Origin: Eurosta solidaginis
Lineage: Eukaryota; Arthropoda; Insecta; Diptera; Tephritidae
DNA length: 64,000 nt
Direction: 5' to 3'
Assembly (NCBI RefSeq): GCF_040869045.1
Contig: NC_090319.1
Coordinates: 346,250,302-346,314,301 of the forward strand
In this document: piece by piece, positions 10,930 through 22,289 of the stretch
Numbering within the stretch: position 1 is the stretch's first letter
Layout: every line of letters starts with the position of its first letter
Program-made: the position numbers and the translations under genes
The notes under the pieces: generated by a model
Told to the model about the DNA's origin: nothing
The model's input: only the letters and a program-made list of their open reading frames with translations
The model's database searches: none

Positions 10930-12036
10930 AGTTGTTCCCAGAAAGAGGATTCCTGATGTGCTCAGCGAGCTGCATAATGGTCCAAGCTGAGGTCATCTTG
11001 GAATAACGAAGAATCGAGAAGATTAAAGAGATTTAAAGAGATTCTGTTGGGTTGGTTGCCGTCAGTCGGTCACTGAGTGGATTGCGAACTGCGAGGTTTG
11101 CAGCAGAGCGAAAGGGCCCAAAACCCGAAGGCATGGCCAGATGAAGCAATATAACTCAGATGCGCGATTTGAAAGGATCGCTATGGATGTCGCAGGTCCA
11201 TTTCCTACTAGCAACTGCGGAAAGAAATATGTACCGGTGGTTATGGATTATTTCAGCAAATGTCCAGAGGTATACCCAATCCCAAATTAAAAAGCGGAAA
11301 CAGTAGCAAAAGCGTGGGTTGGGTTGTAAGGTATGGTGTACCAATGGAGTTACATTCTGACCAAAGCAGGAATTACGAATCAGCTGTGTTTCAGGAAATG
11401 TGTAAATCATTGGGCATTCGAAAAACACGGACAACTGCAATGCGTCCTCAGTCCGATGGTATGGTGGAACAATTCAATAGAACATTGGAGGAGCACTTAA
11501 GGAAAGTAGTGCACAAGTTCCATAAAGAGTGGGATACCCGCATACCATTATTCTTGATAGCTTACCGATCAGCAGTGCATGAGACAACGGCCCAAGCCCC
11601 TGCAAAAGTAATTTTTGGCAATGACCTTCGACTCCCAGCTGATTTGAAGTTTGGGGTAGATGCCGATGCGGAGAGAAATGTTAAGAAATCCACTGGTGTT
11701 TTGGAAGAAGAGCTGAGAGAAATACACGATCTGATAAGGCAACGAACAAAGATTATGAGTGACAAGATGAAAGCCAGATATGATAAAGCAATTAATTCAG
11801 AAGGTTTTCAGGAAGGAGATTTGGTGCTGTTATACAACCCGCGACGAAAAAAAGGTTTGTCCCCGAAATTGCAATGTAATTGGGAAGGCCCATACAAAGT
11901 TGTAAAACGGATCAACGATGTAGTGTACCGCATACAAACCATCGGTAAACCACGAACCAAAATGAAAGAGGTTCATCTGGAAAGGCTGGCGGCGTTTAGA
12001 TCGGGAAATTTGTCTGATCGGGACGATCAGACATAG
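10930..12036 (+). pseudogene. Gypsy integrase remnant
   Basis: The zinc-binding HHCC region is readable across frames around 10965-11110 ('ELHNGPS', 'GHLGI', 'NCEVCSRAKG'), with stops and a frameshift. The catalytic core follows: the first Asp lies in 'AMDVAGPFP' near 11185 and an in-frame stop at about 11288 interrupts it. From 11260 a 258-codon open frame carries the second Asp ('LHSDQSRN') and the Glu ('DGMVEQFNRTL'), so the DDE triad is visible. A C-terminal domain with 'GDLVLLYNP' and 'WEGPYKVVKRINDVVYRI' follows, ending just before the polypurine tract. The copy is broken and incomplete. Confidence 0.85.
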
Positions 12037-12047
12037 GCGAAGGGCAG
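12035..12047 (+). other. Polypurine tract
   Basis: AGGCGAAGGGCAG directly precedes the 3' LTR and is the expected plus-strand primer position. Confidence 0.55.
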
Positions 12048-12526
12048 TGTGACGAATATTAGCAACACTAAGGAATACTATCACTCCTAGGCAGATACTA
12101 AGCAGTCACTTGTATCTACATAAACAAATCAATAATTATGTCTACACATATGTACATACAGCAGTGGAGAGTTACTCTCAAAAGTATGCAATCATCAGCA
12201 AAGTAGTTCTCACACATACAAATGCATATTTCTGAGATACTCACAAAAGTATGCAATCTTCAGCGAACTAGTAAATTCTAGAAATAGAAACGCTTAGAAA
12301 TATGCCAACAAGGAAACCAAAGAATATAAAAGCAGCACCAGCTGAAGCACGACCAATCAGTTTGATTTAAGCACGCTATTGATTGCGAAGTATAAGTGTT
12401 ATTGTGAAGTACTTTAATAAAGACCATTTTGCATTATTGTAAATTGGAGTTATTTATTCAACAGTTTAGCGATACGAACGTTAGTATAAGGCGTGAAATA
12501 AGCGGAGTTTCACTAAATTCGTTACA
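12048..12526 (+). repeat. 3' LTR, 479 bp
   Basis: The LTR begins TGTGACGAATATTAGCA and ends AAATTCGTTACA, colinear with the 5' LTR. It carries the same TATA box. Confidence 0.9.
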
Positions 12527-12655
12527 ATATGTATTATCGCGCAGCCTTACAACACTATTAACCACACATAAGCAAAAAACAACAGTGTTATATTTCAAGT
12601 GCTCAACTGGGTATGTAATGCTCGGTTTCACCCGAACTTAGACTTTCTTACTTGT

Positions 12656-14089
12656 TTTTAAGTAGAAATGTACATAAATGTATTCTATTATTTTAGTTGG
12701 GTTTTTTGTTTTTAACCGCTTTCAATTTGTATGCAGTGGCGCATTGAAATTTTGTTCACTCTTCATTCTTGTCTCGTTTGCCTTTTGGTACATCAGACAA
12801 CTTTACCACGCCTGGCCACAAGTTTTCGTTCGACGTACGCAGTGACGCAGGAAACATTAGGCAGCAATAAAATGTTACATTACATTAAATTTATTTACAT
12901 ATGTGAGTGTGTGCGCTCCTCACATTTGTGTGTCTCATATGTGAATAAATTTGGAGTAAAAGCTTGTCTCGCCCTCGACCTTCTGCATTAAATGCTTGCG
13001 CATGGCGACTTAGAAAAAAGCCATTTGCTCTTCGCTTTTTGTCTTTACAATTTTTTTGGGCACATAAATAAAAATATTGTCGACTACAATTTTCATTTCC
13101 TAAAGTGTAGGATAATATTTTGGCATGTTTTCTTACAAACTGATTTGGTTGGGCGCAATAGCTTAGCAAAATGTCTTCAACTAAAGATACTCATATGCTT
13201 GGCTTAGTAAATAAAGTCTATAAAATGCCGACCCTTTTGTTTCATCTTTGATTTGTTGTCATCTAGAATTTTATGAACTCTGGCTTTTTTATGTATAGTA
13301 CTTAATCCAGACCTTACTTTTAGTATTCGTACATATTTTTACATACATATTTGCATGCATATATTTTTATCAGGGCCATTCTACATCAACCGAACCAAAA
13401 TTTTTAATTGTTGCTTAAACGTCTAGGCAATTTTGACCGATACTGTGGTAATGGTCTGCAAGGAGACATATGCATGTTAGGCCACGGCATAACGACAGAG
13501 AAAACTGCCATTAGCAGGAGCGATTTAGCGTATACAATAGGATATAACATCTTCGGTCATTCCGATAAAGCGTTTCTTCCGACGTCCCCACTTTTGGAAA
13601 TTGATCTTCAGTAATCAATTAAAAAAAAATATAACGAAGGGTTCACTTTCGAACCGAAATTCAAAAATTTGAGAAATTGATTTTTAACTTACGTCCTAAT
13701 CTCTTAAAAAATGGTTTGGTCCAATATCTATCCAAAAAGGCGTCAGTACCAAGTTCTTATGAAGTTCTATGTGTAAACATACTGAGGTAGCCTTACTAGA
13801 CACAAACTAATTCGGACTTTTTGAGAAGAGCTTCGTCCGTTACCGACAAGCTAATCTTATTTTAGCTGTATTTTTTTACATCTATAGACGTTTACGCTTA
13901 AACTTTATATGGACTGCTAAGCGTCAAACTTTACCTACTACTCTGAAATTGCTGCGCATAAAATTATTACTAATAAATTTCAGTACGCTTTATACTCAGA
14001 AGCAACGGAAATATCTATGTCACCTCTACACTAATAATATGTATTACCTCTACAAATGGTGTGCCCATTATTCATCGCAACCGATTCAG
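12656..14089. other. Unassigned DNA
   Basis: No gene is recognised. A 69-codon plus frame at 13408-13614 (with 'GNGLQGDICMLGHG') has somewhat less AT-biased codons than its surroundings and might be a transposon coding remnant belonging to the inverted repeat that follows. This is weak. Confidence 0.35.
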
Positions 14090-15440
14090 CTATTTGTTGT
14101 ACACTAGACCAGGTTGGTCCCCATACAAAAAAAAACAATTGCTAATGTCCGCGCCTAAATTTGAAGATTATGTTGAGAGGGTTTTGGAAAATTTTTTTTT
14201 AATTTTTTTTGATCCTTCGAAATACAGCCAAAAAGGGTTTTTCGTTGTAACTTGGTTATTTGACGTCCGATTTTTAAAATTGATATGTCATTATTTTGGC
14301 CTTTAGAAGTTTCACATTTCCGTTTAATGTCCTTTTAAGCTATGAAGTCGTTTTCACATGATTAGGTCAGCTAATACAATTTTACCTCCCCTAATATATG
14401 TTTTTTTCCTTACCAATCGAAAGTACTTAAAAATTCAAGAAAATGTTGCTTTGAAACCATATTACTAAAATAAAAAACAAAGAAGTTATAGCAGTTTCAA
14501 TACTTATTAAAAAAAAAATAAATGTAAGGCGCGATAACCTCCGAAGAGATCTAAGGCCGAGCTTCTCTTCCAATTTGCGTCGTGCTCATCTTGATTTTCC
14601 CTACAAATTGGCCGGACGGGACCTACATAATTTTATGCCGACTCCGAACGGCATCTGCAAGGCAGATGAGTTTTCACTGAGAGCTTTTCATGGCAGAAAT
14701 ACACCCGGAGCGCTTGCCAAACACGGAGATAGTACTTTGTTTACTTAAGCCTTAATCTTTACAAAGAAGTGGGTTTTGTTCAATACCCAGAAAAAAAGTT
14801 AATTTTGTCGCATAGCGGTATTATTATAAATACGAAAGTACAGGTTTGACTCACTTATTTACTTTGACTTCCCCTATTCCTGATATTTGGCATATCTTTA
14901 TTAACTTTTCAATGCAAAACCTGCAATTTTTCCTCCAAAAATATCATGAGTTTCAGGTCTAAGTATAATAAGAATCAGGTAAAATAACAGCTGCAATAAA
15001 TATTGAAAGTGCTATAACTTCTTTGTTTATTATTTTAGTAATATGGTTTCAAAGCAACATTTTCTTGAATTTTTAAGTACTTTCGATTGGTAAGGAAAAA
15101 ACATACATTAGGGGAGGTAAAATTTTGTTAGCTGAACTAATCATGTGAAAACGACTTCATAGCTTAAAAGGACATTAAACGGAAATGTGAAACTTCTCAA
15201 GGCCAAAATAATGACATATCAACCTTAAAAATCGGACGTCAAATAACCAAGTTACAACGAAAAAACCTTTTTGGCTGTATTTCGAAGGATCAAACAAAAT
15301 TTTAAAAAAGTTTTTCCGAAACCCTCTCAACATAATCTTCAAATTTGGGGCGGACATTAGCAACTTTTTTTTTTCGAACCAGTCTATTGTACCACCAAAG
15401 ATTTTTGTCTGCGCTTTTCGGTACCACATGTTGTATAACT
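14090..15440. repeat. Long inverted repeat with ~420-430 bp arms
   Basis: The left arm (about 14090-14510) is repeated in inverted orientation at about 15000-15440. Shared blocks include 'TTGCTAATGTCCG', 'AAGATTATGTTGAGAGGGTTT', 'CGTTGTAACTTGGTTATTTG' and 'GTTGCTTTGAAACCATATTA', in mirrored order. Both arms carry a short frame with 'DPSKYSQKGFFVVTWLFDVRF' (split here), 14061-14306 plus and 15175-15429 minus. The loop holds a truncated SINE. The arms are long and similar, so it may be a foldback element or two head-to-head copies of an unknown transposon. Confidence 0.75.
14511..14727 (-). mobile_element. tRNA-derived SINE, copy 3, lacks tRNA head
   Basis: It has the 3' half of the SINE (minus strand) from the 'TTTATTT' type tail to the 'TTTGGCAAGCGCTCCGGGTG' block, then breaks off. 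It lies in the loop of the long inverted repeat. Confidence 0.85.
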
Positions 15441-15520
15441 AGTTGCCGCTAGATGCGTCTCGTAAGCATTATCTGAGTGAGGATAAACGTTTTTTTACGC
15501 GGAAACGTAAACGTATATAC

Positions 15521-16185
15521 TAGAGCTTACGATTTCTCTAACTTGGTCGAGAAGAGATTTCTCGCGAGTCTCGCCTTCTCGAGAGATTCTCGAATCTCAA
15601 ATTACTCGTAAGGCTAGCGAGCTTCTCGACATTCAATTTAATCGATTCATTGGCTATTTTATATAGAGCTTACGATTTCTTTTGGAGCACAAGCGAAAAT
15701 TTCCACCAAACGACAACTAAAGTACACCGAAATGTGTAGAATACTGACAATGCAGCTACTGAATTGAAAGTCGAGAAGCTCGCTAGTATTACAAGTATTT
15801 CGAGATTCGAGAATCTCACGAGAATTGAAAGTCGAGACGCTCGCGAGTATTACGAGTATTTCGAGATTCGAGAATCTCGCGAGAAGCCGTATTCTCGATG
15901 TCTCGTTAAAAAAATAAAATATTGTTAACAAAATTATATGTATAATAAATATGTTTTGAGTTAAATGTCATTGAAAAGCAATATAATAAAAAAAAAAAAA
16001 AAAACAATTCACAAGTAAAAAAAACCAAGTGTATAAATACTGTCCATACAGCAATTAAGTTTATGTCGAGAAGCTTGCGAGATTTACGAATACTTCGAGA
16101 CACTCGAATCTCGCGAGAAGTCAAGTTGTCGGTTCCTCGGGTCTCGAAAATCCCGCTTGTGCTCGAGAAGAAATCGTAAGCTCTA
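15521..16185. mobile_element. hAT-type MITE, 665 bp, with TCTCGCGAGA-rich core
   Basis: The ends are perfect inverted copies of TAGAGCTTACGATTTCT, matching the hAT end pattern (YARNG). GTATATAC flanks both sides (15513-15520 and 16186-16193), an 8-bp duplication as hAT transposases make. The duplicated octamer is itself palindromic, so the border is slightly uncertain. The interior is filled with degenerate 'GAGATTCGAGAATCTCGCGAG' units in both orientations. A second copy of the terminal sequence at about 15665 suggests an internal duplication. No transposase is present. Confidence 0.8.
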
Positions 16186-16305
16186 GTATATACATGCGAA
16201 AAAAACACGGCTATTATCGGATTATAATTGATGGCGAATTGTTATCGTAGAGTTTAAGATATGCTATTGGCATTTTATTGTTTTCTAATCGGCCTGTCGT
16301 GCGTC

Positions 16306-16515
16306 GGCCGTGGTGTGGTGGTAGCATGCTGCGCCTACCACACCGAAGATCCTGGGCTCCCGCTCCGGGCAAAGTAACATCAAAGTTTTAGAAAAATGTT
16401 TTTTCAATTAGAAGAAACTATTTCTAAGCAGGGTGGCCGCATGGCAGTGATTTTGCAAGCGCTCCGGGTGTATTTCTGCCATGGAAAGCTTCGCAGTAAA
16501 AACTTATTTCCGTGC
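16306..16515 (+). mobile_element. tRNA-derived SINE, copy 4, 3'-truncated
   Basis: It begins with the tRNA-like head (GTGGTGTGGTGGTAGCATGC, then 'TGGGCTCCCGCTCC' in place of the B-box). It runs through 'TTTCTGCCATGGAAAGC' and stops after about 210 bp. Confidence 0.85.
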
Positions 16516-16529
16516 GTGGTAACAAATTA

Positions 16530-16980
16530 TTAACGATGGGATAAGAAATAGAGAGTTCTTCGGTATCGAAGTAATAGGTTTTTGATAGGAAACTGCTACG
16601 TGCTCGACAAAAACTCGATAACTTATCGATAACATATCAAAAACAACCCGATAACAAGTTGTTAACGCTCCGATAACTTTTTGATAACACATCGACAACT
16701 CTTAGCTAAAGAACTGACAATTTTTCGATAATATATCTATAGCTTTTCGATAACATATCAAATTTGACCCGAAAACTTATCGGTGCCATATCTATAGCAA
16801 ATTAAGAACACTTGGTTAATATATCAATAACTCTTCTATACCATATCGATGATACACTTTTGTGTAACAATCCCATAAATTGTCGATAGATAACACGCCC
16901 ATAACCAGCCGATAAAATACCGGTAACTCATTGATAATAGTACATCAACTCTTTGATAACAAATTAACAACACGGCGTTT
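16530..16980 (-). repeat. CGATA-rich degenerate array, locus 1
   Basis: Short words of the type 'CGATAACATATC' and 'TTGATAACA' recur every ~12-20 bp. On the minus strand they read 'GTTATCGA'. The order is irregular, so it is a degenerate short-period array. The same words fill 47675-47960, 58480-59015, 60785-60985 and 61609-61980. Confidence 0.7.
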
Positions 16981-19264
16981 GGTTTTGGTTCCTGCTTAGG
17001 TTTTGGCTTTGATTTTTACTTTTAATCTTTCCTTTCCTTTTCCCTAGTTTTTGTTTTTTCTTCCGTTTTTTCTTTCGTTTCCTTGTCTTAACTTAATTTG
17101 CTGTCTGATTTCACTCATATCAACTCGACCACGAAAATTCTTTTCACATTAAGCCGCAGAGTATAACGTTTCCAAGGATTACGCTTACATTTACCTAACG
17201 CTTACATTCCGAATTTCCCTATACCGTGAGAAAAAACTTATAAATTTTAAATTTTTTGTAGAACTCAAAAACGCATATTCTTCTGAAGTCCTTTTCTTTC
17301 GAATAGTAAATAAGCAAAGACCTAAGCGACGGTGATATTAAGAGCTTAAATCACTACATTCTGTTCCATAAGATCAATAAAACGAAAGCTATCTTCTAGG
17401 AACTTGTATGAAATGAAACCTATGTCTCTATAGTTGCACAGATTAAGTTCATGCCCAGGCCTAGTGTCTTCAATACTATTACTGAGTGCGCTTAAAAAAT
17501 TGTCTGAAATATTTTTTCTTGAACAAGGAACTATCGGAATGGTAGGCCAGAACACTACTTCTATATCAGAACTGTCGCAGAAGACGGGATCGGCTCACCA
17601 ATACCTAAGTAAAAAATGTCCAGGACTGCAAACAATACGACTCAGATTTTGGTACGCACGGCTTTTCGACAGTGTGGCGGAGGTATTAATTAGGAAGTAT
17701 CTGGTTGCATCAATGTATCCCCATCGAGACCATTCATAGTTGAAAAACTGTCTCTGAGTCTCTATAGTATATTGCTCATTGTACTGTTGCGGTCGACGTG
17801 GAATGTGCCAAATGTATCTATATACATACTCCTTTTTTGTTATAAAAGCTTAACGCTTGTTTATTGAGGGAAACAATAAACTGCTGGACTACGTTTGTAT
17901 CTAAATTGTTCCGAAACATGTATGAATTTTTTACTCCATTATTTTTTATGAATTCTGTATTAAAATAAATTAACCCTGGGAATACTGGGCCACACCACCT
18001 ACCTTTTGCATTTTATATATCGAAATAGGTTTTTTTTGGAAGTATTCTATAAGAATATGACTCAGCCGATCTTTTTATGTTGGAGTTAGACGATTGCTCT
18101 CAGGACTTCTTGTACTCGCCGCGAAAAATACTAATGATTTAATGCTCACCTCAAATGATTGTGGTTATGTGTATAGTCAGATCTATTTATGTGTTCACAA
18201 CTCCAGATACAATTACTTTCAGAAGTAGGAGGAAAAAAATGGTAAACAAGTACATAAATTCAAAATACTGTTAAAAATACCTAAAAGGGATATAACTATG
18301 AGTTAGATGACATACTTCAAATGTCGCCTATTAGATAAATATATATCAACCTTAGACCTATTTTGTAATTTTTTTCTGTATGGGTGACAAATGCGCAAAA
18401 ACGAAGCCAAACTTTTTTGAAATTTCTCTTTAATTTATTCGTAAGAACTATAAACGGCTTTCGCAAATCACTATCGATATCCTGGGATGCATATCTTTGT
18501 CAATAGGTAATTTTTAAAAGCTTATCTGATCGTTTCACATGACAATTCTATTCCTGAGTGGCGTAATTTATGTTTCAACTCATCCACTATCAACTCCTCG
18601 CTTGGATAGCGCCTCATTTGCAAAAAAAAAACGAAGAAACAAACAATAATGCGTCACACAGTGGGATGTTTTTAGGAATTGTGTGAAGAATCATTAAGCT
18701 CGCTTGACGGATAGTAAAATATTTGGAATTTTTTTAATATGCATGAGGTGTTTGAAGGTGTGCTTTGAAGTAGCTTAACGTGAATTATGGTAAGGTAAAA
18801 ACTAGAAAAAAAATATGAAACATGGAAAATCGCATAATGATTATAAAGGAAATATTTTATTTAGGAAATTAGAAATTATGAGTTGGTTCACATTCAAACC
18901 ACACGAAAGCCAAAAACAGCTATGATACAAAAGCCAAATTCGATATATCTGAACATTGGAAACGGCGACACGAAAAAATAGAAAACAGAGAGAGAGAATG
19001 GGAAGAAAAATTAGAGAATGTTTGAATTGGTTTTAGACAAAGTAGTAAAAGAGGGTAACAGGAAGAGCAAGAATGACATTAGGAAAAGATTAAGAGCAGT
19101 TAGACTTGGATAAGAGGAAGATTTACGAAAGAATGAAAGGGAATGGGGAAGAAATAAGAGAAGAAGAAAAGGGTTAGCTAGAGAAGTGGCGGGTTGATAG
19201 ATAGAGAAAGTCGGAGCCATGGGCTTGACCATGTGGCTATTTCATTAATGTCTAAATGATGCGT
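16981..19264. other. Unassigned DNA with a purine-rich tract
   Basis: No gene is recognised. The 101-codon frame at 17434-17739 shows no family motif. The stretch 18975-19210 is strikingly purine-rich on the plus strand (GAGAGAGAGAATGGGAAG and similar). A pyrimidine-rich tract follows about 1 kb further on. Confidence 0.45.
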
Positions 19265-19614
19265 GGCGGCCGCCGTGGTGTGATGGTAGCGTGTACCGCC
19301 TACCGCACCGAGGATCGTGGGAGTACGCCCCGGGAATAGCAACATAAAAATTTAAGAAATAAGGTTTTTCAATTAGAAGAAAATGATTCTAAACGGGGTC
19401 GCCTCGGCAGTGTTTGGCAAGCACTCCGAGTGATTTCTGTCATGAAAAGCTCCCAGTGCAAACTAATTTGTCTTGCAGATGACGTTCGGAGTCGGCATAA
19501 AACAAGTAGGTCCCGTCCCGCCAACTTGTAGGAAAAATTAAATGGGAGCACGACGCAAATTGGAAGAGAAGCTCGGCCTAAAATCTCTTCGGAGATTATC
19601 ACGCCTTACATTTA
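19265..19614 (+). mobile_element. tRNA-derived SINE, copy 5, near full length
   Basis: It runs from GGCGGCCGCCGTGGTGTGAT through the A-box-like region, a mutated B-box ('GGGAGTACGCCCC') and the whole body to 'CGCCTTACATTTAG'. No clear target duplication is seen. Confidence 0.85.
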
Positions 19615-19735
19615 GTTCATTGTAGTGGTTAATAATTTACCACTATTTTATTTACGTAAAAAAATTTGTATTCAATAACTCCTAAAATTATGTTATTATT
19701 TTATATTTGTATTACCCTACAGTTATTTTATGTAT

Positions 19736-19991
19736 ATATCGCTCATTTACTTCAGTAGTGTCATAACACAAAAAACACAATTTTCCAGGAGAGCCATTCA
19801 ATGATTTCAACTGCCATATGTTGCGCATATAAAGGCTTATTGTCATTTTTATAGCACGTGGTAAATTTTTAACTGATCACAAAGATTTTTTTAAACAACA
19901 TAGATCATGATATTGGGAACGTTTATATGTTATTAACTCAAAAGTCGTGTTTTTTTTGAGTTATGATACTATTGAAGTAAATGAGCGATAT
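19736..19991. mobile_element. MITE, 256 bp, with ~35-45 bp TIRs
   Basis: ATATCGCTCATTTACTTCAG at the left is inverted as TGAAGTAAATGAGCGATAT at the right. The pairing extends through 'TAGTGTCATAAC' with two mismatches and then an A/T run. The interior is non-coding. Whether TA or a longer site is duplicated cannot be decided because the border is AT-repetitive. Confidence 0.7.
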
Positions 19992-20330
19992 CTTTTAGTA
20001 CTCAAATTTTAAATATTTGGTACAAATTTTACCCCGCGCGAGGCTGGCAATGAAAAGCCTGTAAATTTTACTAGCAGACTCGACAGATTTGGCTTGCTTT
20101 TAGCAAACTTTAACTTTGGTCTATATGCATAACTTTTAAGACCCTTTTCCTTATCCTTTACTCCTCCCTCTGCCTTTATTTTTCTCTGCTTCTCTTTCTT
20201 CCTCTCCGTCTTTTTCCACGCTTCTTTTCCGCTTCATATATCTTTCTATCTTCTTCTATCTCTATTTCTTTCTCGTTCCCTCTTTTCTTTTCTCCCTAGT
20301 ACCTCCTTTTCTTCTCCATCCCTTATATCC
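19992..20330. other. Unassigned, then pyrimidine-rich tract
   Basis: Positions 20135-20325 are almost pure pyrimidine on the plus strand (CTCCCTCTGCC, TTCTTCCTCTCC). No gene is seen. Confidence 0.5.
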
Positions 20331-20475
20331 AGTACCAGTTTCAGTACGGGCCAAGTCCATGTACTAGTCCCAGTTCCAGATCCCGTTCCAGTTTCAGTTC
20401 CAGGACCATTCCTAGTCCCAATCCCAGTCCCAGTAACAGTACCAGTACCAGTACCAGTTCCAGTTCAATGACTAG
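20331..20475 (+). repeat. CCAGTT/CCAGTA hexamer repeat
   Basis: A degenerate 6-bp repeat (CCAGTT, CCAGTA, CCAGTC) runs for about 145 bp. It is purest near 20430-20465 (CAGTACCAGTACCAGTACCA). Confidence 0.8.
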
Positions 20476-21644
20476 TTTTGCAGGTTTCTAAGTATGTAAA
20501 TACAAACAGACGAATCTTCACTTTTTATATGAACGACCACGTGAAGATTAAAAAAAAATATGGAAAGAAAATAGTAGTTTTCTCGAAAAAGGTGTACAAG
20601 AATTAACCGATCTGGTGCAAACAACAAAAATTAAGAAAGTTTTTTTTGCTTCATTTCCTAAATGATCAACTAGTTGCGAAATAAAAGAACGGTCTTTAAA
20701 TAGCATACGTTTTTTTTATTTAAAAAAACAAAGATGTGTCTAAAGAGCTGTTTATTTACTCCATAAACTCATCAATTATAGACATTTTTGATTTTGAGTA
20801 TACATTCTGCAAAATATACCAGCGTGCGCTACATTCAGACATCCGAATGTCTATATATGATGCATATGTACATGATGTACTTTAGGGTGGTCCCCGAAAA
20901 TCGAATGATCGACTTTTTTCAAGGTAATCCTTTTAAACCGAAACATTTCGATTATAGATTCAATATATAATTTTGGTCACTATGTGAGATGGATTGTGAA
21001 GTTGTCAAAGTCAAGATTACACTGAAGAAACTTAAAGAGTTAAAACCAATTTTTTTATCTGTTTAATATGAAACATCGATAACGTTATAGTCGAAGACAT
21101 GGCGTTTGGGTTTTATTCCCGATTGAGGAGAGTTAAGAGGTTGGAATTAGACCGCCGGGCGAAACATTTTAACCGCCTTCAATGGATACCGAAATGTAAC
21201 ACATCGTCAACGCCGCGGTAAAAACTGCTTACACCACTTTTCACTCAAAACGGCTTTTTTGATATTGATGGAATGGGAAAGACTTCTGCATATGGTAGTA
21301 AAAGAAATTTGTTTGTTTAGTGTTCAGAACCGCAAACAATTTTCATACACATATTTGCTAGCTCCAACAAAATTACGAAAAGCTCCCAACTCATATATTT
21401 TCAATACATTTTGAGAATGTTGAATTCATTGTGCTTTTACGTTATTCTGCGAAATTTTGTTGGATGGGGTTAGCAGCTTTAATCGCATCGTCGACGATAT
21501 GTTATATTTGAGGCTTTTCACATCAAGTTTTTCCACTTAAAAAACTTAATATCTTGAAAACCCAAAATGATATCATTGCAATCCGTTCATATTACGGCCA
21601 CTCCTTTTACACATTTCAATCCATGTAAGCATGTATGTAGATAG
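20476..21644. other. Unassigned AT-rich DNA
   Basis: No gene recognised. A short match to the 'TTAGGGTGG' dispersed repeat begins at 20882, but its continuation differs from the 2854 copy. Confidence 0.4.
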
Positions 21645-22003
21645 ATAAATAAATGTAAGGCGCGATAACCTCCGAAGAGATCTAAGGCCGAGCTTCTCTT
21701 CCAATTTGCGTCGTGCTCCTCTTGATTTTCCCTACAAATTGGTCGGACGGGACTTACATGTTTTATGCCGACTCCGAACGGCATCTGCAAGGCAGACGAG
21801 TTTTCACTGAGAGCTTTTCGTGGCAGAAATACACCCGGAGCGCTTGCCAAACACTGCCGAGGGGCGACCCCGCTTAGGAAAATTTTCTTCTAATTGAAAA
21901 ACCTTATTTCTAAAATTTTGATGTTGCTTTGCCCGGGGTGCGAACCCAGGCCATACGGTGGGATAGGCGGAGCACGCTACCATCACACCACTGTGGCCGC
22001 CGG
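21645..22003 (-). mobile_element. tRNA-derived SINE, copy 6, full length
   Basis: This is the best-preserved copy, on the minus strand. It has the head 'GTGGTGTGATGGTAGCGTGC', a B-box-like 'GGTTCGCACCCC', the full body and a tail of ATTT units. TGTAGATA lies on both sides (…GTATGTAGATA at the tail side, GTGTGTAGATA at the head side), a plausible 8-11 bp target duplication. Confidence 0.9.
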
Positions 22004-22289
22004 TGTGTAGATATATAGTTGGGTTTTATTTTGAGCAACACTAAAGGAAATCGGAACCGACCCAGAATGCATAAATGTGCAAAATGCAAAATTATAGCAA
22101 AAATTTATAAAATTTTGGGTGGATTTCTTGACAGAGGATACAAAAACAAAGGTAAACAAATATTTGTATGCAAAATTTAAAATTGTAGCAAAAATTGATA
22201 AATTTTTTTTTTATAAATTAAAAAACAAATTGGAATATTTATTGTAAAAAGTTCCATTCATATTTCAGTCCCTCCTTTCGCACAGGTAA
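22004..22289. other. Unassigned, with a ~65-bp block repeated at 23515
   Basis: The block at about 22125-22190 (GGGTGGATTTCTTGACAGAG, then 'CAAATATTTGTATG') recurs with changes at about 23515-23580. The two direct copies bracket the LINE fragment. They may be parts of a host repeat split or duplicated around it. Confidence 0.45.

Larger units (their letters stand above)
10049..12526 (+). mobile_element. Complete but internally deleted Gypsy-type LTR retrotransposon
   Basis: Two direct LTRs of 479 bp each (10049-10527 and 12048-12526) flank only 1520 bp of internal sequence. ATAT occurs on both outer sides (10045-10048 and 12527-12530). A primer-binding-site-like segment follows the 5' LTR and a purine-rich tract precedes the 3' LTR. 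The inside holds a Gag-like start joined to the integrase part of Pol; protease, reverse transcriptase and RNase H are missing. Reading frames contain stops, so it cannot transpose by itself but could be mobilised in trans. It is inserted in the dispersed element spanning 7325-12655. Confidence 0.9.
7325..12655 (-). mobile_element. Dispersed 'CAAGTAAGG...GGGTATAA' element, split by three insertions
   Basis: On the minus strand the element starts at about 12655 with 'AACAAGTAAGAAAGTCTAAG' and 'TTCGGGTGAAACCGAGCATTA'-like sequence. It ends at about 7328 with 'CAGCTGGGTATAAAA'. Internal hallmarks are repeated 'GTGGGCGTGG' blocks, the 'TGATGATTTTGATATAT' block and a GTCY-rich tract (CGTCTGTCTGTCTG, 7721-7734). 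The layout recalls the dipteran mini-me type of element, but I cannot confirm that. Insertions in it are a SINE (7745-8098), a solo LTR (8891-9522) and a Gypsy element (10049-12526). Confidence 0.7.

Noticed and set aside
20882..20960. Full second copy of the 2854 dispersed repeat
   Set aside because: Only the first ~10 bases match well; the continuation differs.
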